A stretch of DNA of 64,000 bases. Source: Caulobacteraceae bacterium. Its GTDB lineage: Bacteria > Pseudomonadota > Alphaproteobacteria > Caulobacterales > Caulobacteraceae. Under the pieces are notes generated by a model. It had not been told where the DNA came from, did no database searches, and saw only the letters and a list, made by a program, of their open reading frames with translations. This document shows positions 56,403 to 64,000 of this stretch, piece after piece. Location of the stretch: positions 54,090-118,089 of the forward strand of contig CANJXI010000002.1 of the NCBI GenBank assembly GCA_947478785.1. Reading direction: 5' to 3'. Position 1 is the first letter of the stretch, and every line of letters starts with the position of its first letter. The position numbers and the translations under genes were made by a program.

Positions 56403-56735
56403 TCAGGCGTCCTCGGCGGCCAGCTTCTCGATGCGCTTGGCGGCGGTCTCAAGCGCGGTGACGGCGCGGCTCTCGATGCGGGTGCGGTCCGACTGCAGGC
56501 GGCTCACCTCGGCCTGGGCGGCGAACAGGCGGTTGCGGGCGTCGGCGAGCTCGTCGGCCAGCAGCAGCGCGCCCATCAGGAACAGGCGCGTGTCGCCAAG
56601 CTGGCCCATGTCCTGGGACACCTGGCGGACCTGGTGGTCGAACATGCGGGCCAGGTCCAGCAGGTGGGCCTCCTGGCCGTCCTCGCAGCCGACGGCGTAG
56701 GGCCGGCCATTCACCTCGACATTGACCTGGGCCAT
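56403..56735 (-). CDS. zapA: cell division protein ZapA
   Basis: The 110-residue protein has the ZapA opening V-N-V-E-V-N-G-R-P-Y-A-V-G-C, followed by a long coiled coil (about residues 60-105). It cross-links FtsZ filaments and focuses the Z ring. It is encoded four bases after the ZauP gene; in Caulobacter the two proteins act together. It ends two bases from the stop of the opposing desaturase. Confidence 0.93.
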   Translation of the reverse strand: MAQVNVEVNGRPYAVGCEDGQEAHLLDLARMFDHQVRQVSQDMGQLGDTRLFLMGALLLADELADARNRLFAAQAEVSRLQSDRTRIESRAVTALETAAKRIEKLAAEDA

Positions 56736-56739
56736 GGCG

Positions 56740-57036
56740 TCAGTGCTCCGCGCTCTGGGTGGACGGGCCGGGTCCCGCGCCGTTGAGGGCGGCGCGGATC
56801 TCGACAATGGCGCGGCCAAGCGCCGCGGAGGCCTCGGCGCCGGCGGCCTCCAGCTTGCGTTCGCGGGCGCGGGCCTCGTCGAGCTGGGCGGCCAGGTTGG
56901 CGCGGTCCTGGTCGAACAGTCCGCCGGCCTGCGCGCCCGCTTCCTTGAGCCTGGCGGTCAGGCGCTGTTCAAGCACATGAATCGCCTGCTCCAGCCGTCG
57001 GGCCGCCAGGTCGAGCGCATTGTCGCCGCCGCTCAT
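56740..57036 (-). CDS. zauP: coiled-coil protein ZauP (DUF4164)
   Basis: The 98-residue protein, from ATG 57036 with GGAGG before it, is almost entirely coiled coil (L-A-A-R-R-L-E-Q-A-I-H-V-L-E-Q-R-L). Its size, composition and position just upstream of zapA match Caulobacter ZauP, the partner that ZapA needs at the Z ring. Assignment rests on context because coiled coils carry little signature. Confidence 0.85.
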   Translation of the reverse strand: MSGGDNALDLAARRLEQAIHVLEQRLTARLKEAGAQAGGLFDQDRANLAAQLDEARARERKLEAAGAEASAALGRAIVEIRAALNGAGPGPSTQSAEH

Positions 57037-57184
57037 CGCCGTCCTCCGGAAGGTTCGGACAGTCCCTATATAGGCCTGCGTCGCGGCGGTTGCGAAGCGG
57101 CGATCGGCCCCACTTTTCTTGACCCTCGCCCGCGCACATGCGACCCCCCGCGCGCATTCCTTAACGCCGGACGAAACCTCCCCC

Positions 57185-59164
57185 ATGCCTGCGCCCCTCT
57201 CGACCATGGCCGACGCCATCCGCGTGCTTTCGATGGACGCCGTGCACAGGGCGAAGTCCGGCCACCAGGGCATGCCCATGGGCATGGCCGACGTCGCCAC
57301 CGTGCTCTGGACCAAGTTCCTCAAGTACGACGCCGCCAACCCCGACTGGGCCGACCGCGACCGCTTCGTGCTGTCGGCGGGCCACGGCTCGATGCTGATC
57401 TACGCGCTGCTGCACCTGACCGGCTTCAAGGCCGTGACCATGGAGCAGATCAAGGACTTCCGGCAGTGGGGCTCGAACACCGCCGGCCACCCGGAATACG
57501 GCCACACGCCGGGCGTCGAGACCACCACCGGGCCGCTGGGCCAGGGGCTGGCCACCGCCGTCGGCATGGCCATGGCCGAGCGCCACCTGGCCGCGCGCTT
57601 CGGCGACGAGATCGTCGACCACCGCACCTGGGTGATCGCAGGCGACGGCTGCCTGATGGAGGGCGTCAGCCACGAGGCCGCCTCCCTCGCCGGACGCTTC
57701 AGGCTCGCCAAGCTCACGGTCCTCTTCGACGACAACAACACCACCATCGACGGCGAGGCGACGATCTCGGAGACCGGCGACCAGCTGGCCCGCTTCAAGG
57801 CCTACGGCTGGGCGGTGAAGGCGGTCGACGGCCACCATCCCGGCAAGATCGCCCAGGCCCTGAAGTGGGCGACGCGTCAGAACCGCCCGACCCTGATCGC
57901 CTGCAAGACCAAGATATCCAAGGGCGCGGGCCGCAAGGAAGGCGACCCGCACAGCCACGGCTACACCCTGTTCGACGACGAGATCGCCGACGCCCGGCTG
58001 GCCATGGGCTGGACCGCCGCGCCGTTCGAGGTGCCTGAGGCTGTGCTGAAGCCCTGGCGTTCGGCCGGCAAGAAGGGCGGCAAGGTCCGCAGGAAGTGGG
58101 AGAGCCAGCTCGCCAAATCGCCCCTGAAGTCGGAGTTCGAGCGCGCCATGGCCGGCGACCTGCCGCCGGGCGCTTTCGAGCGCATTGACGCCCACATCGC
58201 CAAGGCCGAGGCCGACAAGCCCGCCGCCGCGACCCGCCAGCACTCCGGCTCGGCGCTTGCCGAACTGGTCCCGGCGATCCCGGAGATGATCGGCGGCTCG
58301 GCCGACCTCACTGGCTCCAACAACACCATCGTCAAGGGCATGACCGCCTTCGACCTCCCGGACTATGCCGGCCGCTACGTCCACTACGGCGTGCGCGAGT
58401 TCGGCATGGCGGCGGCCATGAACGGCATGGCCCTGCACGGCGGGGTCATCCCCTATTCCGGGACGTTCCTGGTCTTCTCCGATTACAGCCGCCCGGCGAT
58501 CCGGCTGGGCGCGCTGATGGGCATCCGGGTGATCCACGTGATGACCCACGACTCCATCGGGGTCGGCGAGGATGGCCCGACCCACCAGCCCGTCGAACAC
58601 GTGGCGAGCCTGCGCGCGATCCCCAACCTCAACGTCTTCCGCCCCGCCGACGCGGTGGAGGCCGCCGAGTGCTGGAAGCTGGCGCTCGAGTCGCGGAAGT
58701 CGCCCTCGGTCATGGCGCTCTCCCGCCAGAAGGTCCCGGCGGCCCGCACTATCGTCGCCGGCGAGAACCTGTCGGCGCGCGGGGCCTACCAGCTCGTGGG
58801 CGCCGGCCAGCCGGCCCAGGTGACGATCTTCGCCTCGGGCACCGAGGTTTCCGTCGCGCTCGCCGCCCGCGACCTGCTGGAAGCCGACGGGATCGGCGCC
58901 CGCGTCGTCTCCACGCCCTGCTGGGAGCTCTTTGACGCCCAGCCCGCCGACTACCAAGCCCAGGTCATCGGGGAGAGCGACGTCCGCGTGGCCGTGGAAG
59001 CCGGCGTTCGGCAGGGCTGGGAACGCTTCATCGGCGAGACCGGCGCCTTCGTCGGCATGACCGGCTTCGGCGCCAGCGCGCCCGCCGAGCGGCTCTACAA
59101 GGAGTTCGGCATCACCGCCGAGCACGTGGCGGCCGCGGCGAAGGCCAAGCTCCAGGCGGTCTGA
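57185..59164 (+). CDS. tkt: transketolase
   Basis: The 659-residue protein has the thiamine-diphosphate motif G-D-G-C-L-M-E-G...D-D-N-N near 157-190, substrate His residues in K-S-G-H-Q-G and G-H-T-P-G, and the catalytic Glu in G-V-R-E-F-G-M-A-A near residue 403. It shuttles two-carbon units in the pentose-phosphate pathway. It starts 148 bases from divergent zauP. Its TGA overlaps the purT ATG by one base (TGATG). Confidence 0.97.
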   Translation: MPAPLSTMADAIRVLSMDAVHRAKSGHQGMPMGMADVATVLWTKFLKYDAANPDWADRDRFVLSAGHGSMLIYALLHLTGFKAVTMEQIKDFRQWGSNTAGHPEYGHTPGVETTTGPLGQGLATAVGMAMAERHLAARFGDEIVDHRTWVIAGDGCLMEGVSHEAASLAGRFRLAKLTVLFDDNNTTIDGEATISETGDQLARFKAYGWAVKAVDGHHPGKIAQALKWATRQNRPTLIACKTKISKGAGRKEGDPHSHGYTLFDDEIADARLAMGWTAAPFEVPEAVLKPWRSAGKKGGKVRRKWESQLAKSPLKSEFERAMAGDLPPGAFERIDAHIAKAEADKPAAATRQHSGSALAELVPAIPEMIGGSADLTGSNNTIVKGMTAFDLPDYAGRYVHYGVREFGMAAAMNGMALHGGVIPYSGTFLVFSDYSRPAIRLGALMGIRVIHVMTHDSIGVGEDGPTHQPVEHVASLRAIPNLNVFRPADAVEAAECWKLALESRKSPSVMALSRQKVPAARTIVAGENLSARGAYQLVGAGQPAQVTIFASGTEVSVALAARDLLEADGIGARVVSTPCWELFDAQPADYQAQVIGESDVRVAVEAGVRQGWERFIGETGAFVGMTGFGASAPAERLYKEFGITAEHVAAAAKAKLQAV

Positions 59165-60360
59165 TGCGCCTGGGCACCCCCCTTTCGCCCTCGGCGGTCC
59201 GGGTCATGCTGCTGGGCTCCGGCGAGCTCGGCAAGGAAGTGGCCATCGAGCTGCAGCGGCTGGGCTGCGAGGTGATCGCCGTCGATCGCTACGCCGACGC
59301 CCCGGCCATGCAGGTCGCCCACCGCGGCCACGTGATCGCCATGACCGACGCCGCGGCGCTCCGGGCGCTGGTAGAGGCCGAGCGGCCGCACCTGATCGTG
59401 CCCGAGATCGAGGCCATCGCCACCGATGAGCTGGCGCGGATCGAGGCCGATGGCCTGGCGGTCGTCATCCCGACGGCGCGGGCCGCCCAACTGACCATGA
59501 ACCGCGAGGGCATCCGCCGGCTGGCCGCCGAGGACCTGGGCCTGCCCACCAGCGCCTACGCCTTCGCCTCCACCGAGGCCGAGCTGGCCGCCGCCGCGCG
59601 GGACGTCACCGGCTTTCCCTGCTTCGTGAAGCCGGTGATGAGTTCGTCCGGCAAGGGGCAGTCCTATGTCGAGGCTCCCGACCAGGTCGCGGCGGCTTGG
59701 CGCTACGCCCTTGAGGGCGGGCGGGTCGAGCAGGCCCGCGTCATTGTCGAGGGCCTGGTGAGGTTCGACTTCGAGATCACCCAGCTCACCGTCCGAAGCC
59801 TGCGGGACGGGAAGGTTGAGACCAGCTTCTGCGACCCCATCGGCCATCGCCAGGTGAAGGGCGACTACGTGGAGAGCTGGCAGCCCCAGGCCATGACGCC
59901 CGCCGCGCTGGCCAGCAGCCGCGAGATCGCCAAGGCGGTGACCGACGCGCTGGGCGGCCAGGGCCTGTTCGGCGTCGAGCTGTTCGTGAAGGGCGACGAG
60001 GTCTGGTTCTCGGAGGTCAGCCCCCGTCCGCACGACACCGGCCTGGTGACGCTCGCCACCCAATACCAGAGCGAGTTCGCCATCCACGCCCGCGCCATCC
60101 TGGGCCTGCCGGTGGACGTGACCCTGCGCGAGCCCGGCGCCAGCGCGGTGATCTACGGCGGCCTGGAGGCCAGGGGCGTCGCCTTCGAGGGCGTCGCCGA
60201 GGCGCTCGCCGTCCCCGGCGCTGACTTGCGCCTGTTCGGCAAGCCGGAGAGCTATGAGCGCCGCCGCATGGGCGTGGCGCTCGCGCGGGGCGCGGACACC
60301 GATGAGGCCCGCCAGCGCGCCGCCGAAGCCGCCGGCAAGGTGAAGCCGGTCAAAGGCTAG
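59164..60360 (+). CDS. purT: phosphoribosylglycinamide formyltransferase 2
   Basis: The 398-residue ATP-grasp enzyme has the G-S-G-E-L-G-K-E-V nucleotide loop at 18-26, P-E-I-E-A-I-A-T near 79-86, [13 protein letters not shown] near 156-168, and the late [10 protein letters not shown] metal site. It makes formylglycinamide ribotide with formate and ATP rather than formyl-THF. Coupling to tkt may be incidental, though both feed nucleotide synthesis from pentoses. Confidence 0.97.
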   Translation: MRLGTPLSPSAVRVMLLGSGELGKEVAIELQRLGCEVIAVDRYADAPAMQVAHRGHVIAMTDAAALRALVEAERPHLIVPEIEAIATDELARIEADGLAVVIPTARAAQLTMNREGIRRLAAEDLGLPTSAYAFASTEAELAAAARDVTGFPCFVKPVMSSSGKGQSYVEAPDQVAAAWRYALEGGRVEQARVIVEGLVRFDFEITQLTVRSLRDGKVETSFCDPIGHRQVKGDYVESWQPQAMTPAALASSREIAKAVTDALGGQGLFGVELFVKGDEVWFSEVSPRPHDTGLVTLATQYQSEFAIHARAILGLPVDVTLREPGASAVIYGGLEARGVAFEGVAEALAVPGADLRLFGKPESYERRRMGVALARGADTDEARQRAAEAAGKVKPVKG

Positions 60361-60361
60361 A

Positions 60362-60922
60362 TCAGCCCAGACCCGTGCCGGGGTCCGCAGGCAGCCGGAC
60401 GTGAACGCCCTCCTGAAGCCGCGCCAGGATCACGCCCTGGTCGTCCCGGAAGTCCTGCAGGAACTTGATTTCCCGCTCGTCGCAGCCCAGCAGCCTGGCG
60501 ACCCTGATCTGGTGGTTGATGGCCTCGACCTCGCGGGCGATCTGGACGTGCTGCTGCATGGCGAAGCCGCCGTCGCGCATGAACTGCACGATGTGCCAGC
60601 AATCGTGGAACAGCGTGTGGCCGTGGACGTCGGCGTCGCGGTTCCGCAGGAACTCCTCGTCGATCTCCCAGTAGAAGATCCGGTCGTCCTCGTCGCAGCA
60701 CGAGCGGCTCATGACGTGGGTGTTCACCAGCACGGTGTCCGAGAAGAACACGATCTTGTCCATCAGGCGGTAGGCGTTCTCGTACTCGGCGGGCCAGGTG
60801 GTCCCGTTGATCAGCTCGGCCATGACCGCCAGATCGCCCAGGATGTCCGCGCGGCGCGCATGCGGCGGGTCGGCGAACTCGACCCGCATGTTCTTTCCAA
60901 GGATCGTGACCTTTTCGACCAT
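60362..60922 (-). CDS. conserved-looking hypothetical protein with H-x4-H-x3-H cluster
   Basis: Starting at the ATG with GGAGG six bases before (60922), the gene encodes 186 residues without membrane segments or signal. A run of acidic and Cys residues (S-R-S-C-C-D-E-D-D) and a cluster H-G-H-T-L-F-H-D-C-W-H near residues 117-127 could bind a metal. I do not recognise the family. It is convergent with purT, one base between stops, and divergent from gap. Confidence 0.7.
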   Translation of the reverse strand: MVEKVTILGKNMRVEFADPPHARRADILGDLAVMAELINGTTWPAEYENAYRLMDKIVFFSDTVLVNTHVMSRSCCDEDDRIFYWEIDEEFLRNRDADVHGHTLFHDCWHIVQFMRDGGFAMQQHVQIAREVEAINHQIRVARLLGCDEREIKFLQDFRDDQGVILARLQEGVHVRLPADPGTGLG

Positions 60923-61068
60923 CTCGGCCTCCACGCTAGGGTTGTGTAGCATCGCTCCCTACAACCCGTCTCGGCAAGGCTTCCCGAGGGCTGCGGGTGT
61001 CAGGGGTTGACTTGCCGCCCCTCGCCCCCAAAAAACGCCCGCACTTCAGGCAAGGAGATTTTCGTCCC

Positions 61069-62079
61069 ATGACCGTCCGCGTCGCCATCAATGGGTTCGG
61101 CCGCATCGGCAGGCTGGTCCTGCGTTCGATCGTCGAACATGGCCGCAAGGACATCGAGGTCGTGGCGATCAACGACCTGGGCCCCGTCGAGACCAACGCC
61201 CACCTGCTGCGCTACGACAGCGTGCATGGCCGCTTCCCGGGCGTGGTGACCACCGGCGAGGACTGGATCGACGCGGGCTTCGGCAAGATCAAGGTCACGG
61301 CGATCCGCGACCCCAAGGACCTGCCGCACAAGGCGCTGAACGTCGACATCGCGCTGGAATGCACGGGCCTGTTCACCGCCCGCGACAAGGCCGCCCTTCA
61401 CCTGGAGGCCGGCGCCAAGCGGGTGATCATCTCGGCCCCCGGCGACGGCGTCGACAAGACCATCGTCTTTGGCGTCAACCACGAGACACTGACCAGGGAC
61501 GACCTGATCATCTCCAACGCGTCCTGCACCACCAACTGCCTGGCGCCGGTGGCACACGTGCTGCAGGGCCTCTGCGGGATCGAGCGGGGGTACATGACCA
61601 CGATCCACTCCTACACCGGCGACCAGCCGACGCTGGATACGATGCACAAGGACCTCTACCGGGCCCGCGCCGCGGCCATGTCGATGATCCCGACGTCGAC
61701 CGGCGCCGCCAAGGCGCTGGGCCTGGTGATCCCGGCGCTGAAGGGCAAGCTGGACGGCTCCTCGATCCGCGTGCCGACCCCCAACGTCTCGGTGGTCGAT
61801 CTCACCTTCGTGCCCAGTCGCGCGACCACGGTGGAAGCCATCAACGCCGCCATGGAAGCCGCCGCCGCCTCGGGCCCGCTGAAGGGCGTCCTGGCGGTGA
61901 CCAAGGACCCGCTGGTCTCCATCGACTTCAACCACGTCCCGGCCTCGTCCACCGTTGCCCTGCCGCAGACCCAGATCGTCGACGGGGGCCTAGCCCGGGT
62001 GCTTTCCTGGTACGATAACGAGTGGGGCTTCTCGACGCGGATGAGCGACACCGCGCTCGCGATGGCGAAGCTGATATAA
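61069..62079 (+). CDS. gap: glyceraldehyde-3-phosphate dehydrogenase, type I
   Basis: The 336-residue protein has N-G-F-G-R-I-G-R at 8-15, the catalytic S-N-A-S-C-T-T-N-C near residue 150, H in I-H-S-Y-T and the W-Y-D-N-E-W-G end block. AAGGAG precedes the ATG at 61069, and a TTGACT at 61007 could be part of its promoter. First gene of the gap-pgk-fba run for lower glycolysis and gluconeogenesis; NAD or NADP preference is not decided by sequence here. Confidence 0.98.
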   Translation: MTVRVAINGFGRIGRLVLRSIVEHGRKDIEVVAINDLGPVETNAHLLRYDSVHGRFPGVVTTGEDWIDAGFGKIKVTAIRDPKDLPHKALNVDIALECTGLFTARDKAALHLEAGAKRVIISAPGDGVDKTIVFGVNHETLTRDDLIISNASCTTNCLAPVAHVLQGLCGIERGYMTTIHSYTGDQPTLDTMHKDLYRARAAAMSMIPTSTGAAKALGLVIPALKGKLDGSSIRVPTPNVSVVDLTFVPSRATTVEAINAAMEAAAASGPLKGVLAVTKDPLVSIDFNHVPASSTVALPQTQIVDGGLARVLSWYDNEWGFSTRMSDTALAMAKLI

Positions 62080-62086
62080 GCCAAGG

Positions 62087-63292
62087 ATGGCGTTCAAGAC
62101 CCTCGACGAGGCCGAGCTTTCGGGCAAGCGCGCCCTGGTGCGCGTGGACTTCAACGTGCCGATGGAGGACGGGCGGGTCTCCGACGACACCCGCCTGCGG
62201 GCCGCCAAGCCGACGGTCGACAAGCTTCGCGCGGGCGGCGCCAAGGTGATCCTGCTCGCCCACTTCGACCGGCCGAAGGGCAAGGTCGTGCCGTCCATGA
62301 GCCTGGGGCCCATCGTCGAGCCCCTGGCCAAGGTGCTGGGCGTCCCCGTGGCCTTCGCCCCGGACTGCGTGGGCGCCAAGGCCCGCGAGGCGGTGAACGC
62401 CATGCGGCCCGGCGACGTGCTGCTGCTGGAGAACGTCCGGTTCCATCCGGGGGAGGAGGCCAACGACAAGGCCTTCGCCAATGAGCTGGCGGCCAATGGC
62501 GACCTCTATGTGAACGACGCCTTCTCGGCCGCCCACCGGGCGCATGCCTCCACCGAGGGGCTGGCGCACCTTCTGCCCGCCTATGCCGGGGAACAGATGC
62601 GGCTGGAGCTCGACGCGCTGGACCGCGCGCTGGGCAATCCGGAGCGGCCGGTGCTGGGGATCGTCGGCGGCTCGAAGGTCTCCACCAAGCTGGACCTGCT
62701 GTCGCACCTGGTCACCAGGCTGGACAAGCTGGCCATCGGCGGGGGCATGGCCAACACCTTCCTCTACGCCCAGGGCCACGACGTCGGCGCGTCCTACTGC
62801 GAGAAGGAACTCGCCGAGACGGCGCGCGAGATCATCCGCCTGGCCGGCAAGAACAACTGCAAGCTTTTCCTGCCGCTGGACGTCGTGGTGGCCGAAAAGA
62901 TGGCGCCCGGCGCTCCGGCCCGGGTGCGCGATCCGGGCTCCATTGACGACGACGAACGCATCCTCGACGCTGGTCCGGAGACGGTCGAACGCCTTTGCCG
63001 CGCCATGGGCAATTCCAAGACCTTGGTCTGGAACGGCCCGCTGGGGGTCTTCGAGATCCCGCCCTTCGACAAGGGCACCATGGAGGCGGCCCGGCATGCG
63101 GCGAAACTGGCGCGCGAAGGGAAGCTGGTGGCGGTGGCCGGCGGTGGTGATACCGTGGCGGCGCTGAACGCGGTGGGCGTCGTGGACGATTTCACCTTCG
63201 TCTCCACGGCGGGCGGCGCGTTTCTTGAATGGATGGAAGGCAAGACGCTGCCCGGGGTGGCGGCGCTTCTCGATAAGAGACTGCCTCGATAG
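62087..63292 (+). CDS. pgk: phosphoglycerate kinase
   Basis: The 401-residue protein has R-V-D-F-N-V-P near residues 20-26, H-F-D-R-P-K-G near 64-70, A-H-R-A-H-A-S near 149-155, and the nucleotide loop V-A-G-G-G-D-T near 347-353. It lies 7 bases after gap in the same transcript. Confidence 0.98.
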   Translation: MAFKTLDEAELSGKRALVRVDFNVPMEDGRVSDDTRLRAAKPTVDKLRAGGAKVILLAHFDRPKGKVVPSMSLGPIVEPLAKVLGVPVAFAPDCVGAKAREAVNAMRPGDVLLLENVRFHPGEEANDKAFANELAANGDLYVNDAFSAAHRAHASTEGLAHLLPAYAGEQMRLELDALDRALGNPERPVLGIVGGSKVSTKLDLLSHLVTRLDKLAIGGGMANTFLYAQGHDVGASYCEKELAETAREIIRLAGKNNCKLFLPLDVVVAEKMAPGAPARVRDPGSIDDDERILDAGPETVERLCRAMGNSKTLVWNGPLGVFEIPPFDKGTMEAARHAAKLAREGKLVAVAGGGDTVAALNAVGVVDDFTFVSTAGGAFLEWMEGKTLPGVAALLDKRLPR

Positions 63293-63305
63293 GGATATTG
63301 GGATC

Positions 63306-64000
63306 ATGGCGCGGATTACGCTTCGACAGCTTCTCGATCACGCCGCCGAGCACGGCTACGGCGTGCCGGCGTACAACATCAACAACATGGAGCAGGGCCT
63401 GGCCATCATGGAGGCGGCGGATGCGACGGACAGCCCCGTCATTATCCAGGCCAGCCGCGGCGCGCGGTCCTACGCCAACGACATCGTGCTGAAGCACCTG
63501 ATCGACGCGTTGGCGGAGATGTACCCGCACATCCCGATCTGCATGCACCAGGACCACGGGAACAACGAGGCGACCTGCGCCACCGCCATCCAGTACGGCT
63601 TCACCAGCGTGATGATGGACGGCTCGCTGAAGGGCGACGGCAAGACCCCGGCCGACTACGACTACAACGTCGCCGTCACCAAGGCGGTCTGCGACATGGC
63701 CCACTGGGTCGGCGCCTCGGTCGAGGGCGAGCTCGGCGTGCTGGGCAGCCTGGAGACCGGCATGGGCGAGAAGGAGGACGGCCACGGCTTCGAGGGCAAG
63801 CTCGACCACTCCCAGCTGCTGACCGACCCCGATCAGGCGGTCGACTTCGTGAAGGCCACCGGCGTCGATGCGCTGGCCATCGCCATGGGCACCAGCCACG
63901 GGGCCTACAAGTTCACCCGCAAGCCGGACGGCGACGTCCTGGCCATGAACGTCATCGAGGAGATCCACCAGCGCCTGCCCAACACCCACCTGGTGATGCA
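63306..64000 (+). CDS. fba: class II fructose-bisphosphate aldolase, 3' end outside window
   Basis: The frame opens at ATG 63306, 13 bases after pgk, and stays open to the end of the window. The 231 residues show the class II pattern: P-A-Y-N-I-N-N-M-E near 22-30, the catalytic Asp and first zinc His in H-Q-D-H-G-N near 81-86, E-G-E-L-G near 141-145 and G-T-S-H-G-A near 198-203. The form is of the Calvin-cycle (CbbA/Fba) subtype. Confidence 0.96.
   Translation, partial: MARITLRQLLDHAAEHGYGVPAYNINNMEQGLAIMEAADATDSPVIIQASRGARSYANDIVLKHLIDALAEMYPHIPICMHQDHGNNEATCATAIQYGFTSVMMDGSLKGDGKTPADYDYNVAVTKAVCDMAHWVGASVEGELGVLGSLETGMGEKEDGHGFEGKLDHSQLLTDPDQAVDFVKATGVDALAIAMGTSHGAYKFTRKPDGDVLAMNVIEEIHQRLPNTHLVM

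Overview
The window (about 70% G+C by eye, tightly packed, strong third-position G/C bias) looks like the chromosome of an alphaproteobacterium of the Caulobacterales, probably Phenylobacterium or a close relative. The grounds are a TipF-like degenerate EAL protein, the ZauP-ZapA pair, a BamF-type DUF3035 lipoprotein, a MutL carrying its own endonuclease motif, and the general gene content. No rRNA, tRNA, CRISPR array, prophage or insertion sequence was recognised. Both ends cut a gene: an N-formylglutamate amidohydrolase on the left and a class II fructose-bisphosphate aldolase on the right.

Layout. 1-10.7 kb: a minus-strand sRNA, typA, a small Fur-box gene, a KgtP-like transporter, an aminotransferase, an SDR, a stand-alone ClpP-like protease, a GH13 glucosidase and a Rieske oxygenase. 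11-17.3 kb: divergent cell-wall enzymes (L,D-transpeptidase and VanY-like carboxypeptidase), an alpha/beta hydrolase, a TmrB-like P-loop protein, two tandem TetR genes, a HIG1-type membrane protein and a cobalamin adenosyltransferase. 17.4-24.4 kb: etfBA, a GcvA-like LysR gene facing a frameshifted target gene, 3-hydroxybutyryl-CoA dehydrogenase, a Baeyer-Villiger monooxygenase and tipF. 24.5-29.6 kb: a surface-glycan cluster (two GT4 enzymes and a CDP-glycerol-transferase-like protein) beside a HAD hydrolase. 29.6-35.3 kb: the plus-strand run maoC-ribF-ileS-lspA-bamF. 35.4-43.8 kb: a GumN protein, mutL, rsmD, a split lipid cluster resembling E. coli ynbAB, an RluB-type pseudouridine synthase, tadA and a GNAT. 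43.8-48.1 kb: a second copy of the sRNA, TSUP and MFS transporters and an acyl-CoA dehydrogenase. 48.2-50.4 kb: groESL with a CIRCE operator. 50.4-54.5 kb: a less G+C-rich small-gene patch, a composite repeat, a CoA-transferase, a holin-like protein, an EF-hand gene with an apparent frameshift and ymdB. 54.5-57 kb: the zauP-zapA / 6S RNA / 5-formyl-THF cyclo-ligase locus, interrupted by a divergent fatty-acid desaturase. 57.2-64 kb: tkt, purT, gap, pgk and fba, a carbon-metabolism block.

The observations most worth following up are the pair of paralogous short RNAs sharing a 19-nt core with anti-Shine-Dalgarno character, the ynbAB-like lipid cluster whose CDP-alcohol transferase carries Asn at two positions that are Asp in the classical motif, the 6S RNA locus with an inserted desaturase, and two genes broken by single apparent frameshifts. 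The LysR gene opposite one of them has a 9-bp-arm palindrome at its start codon.
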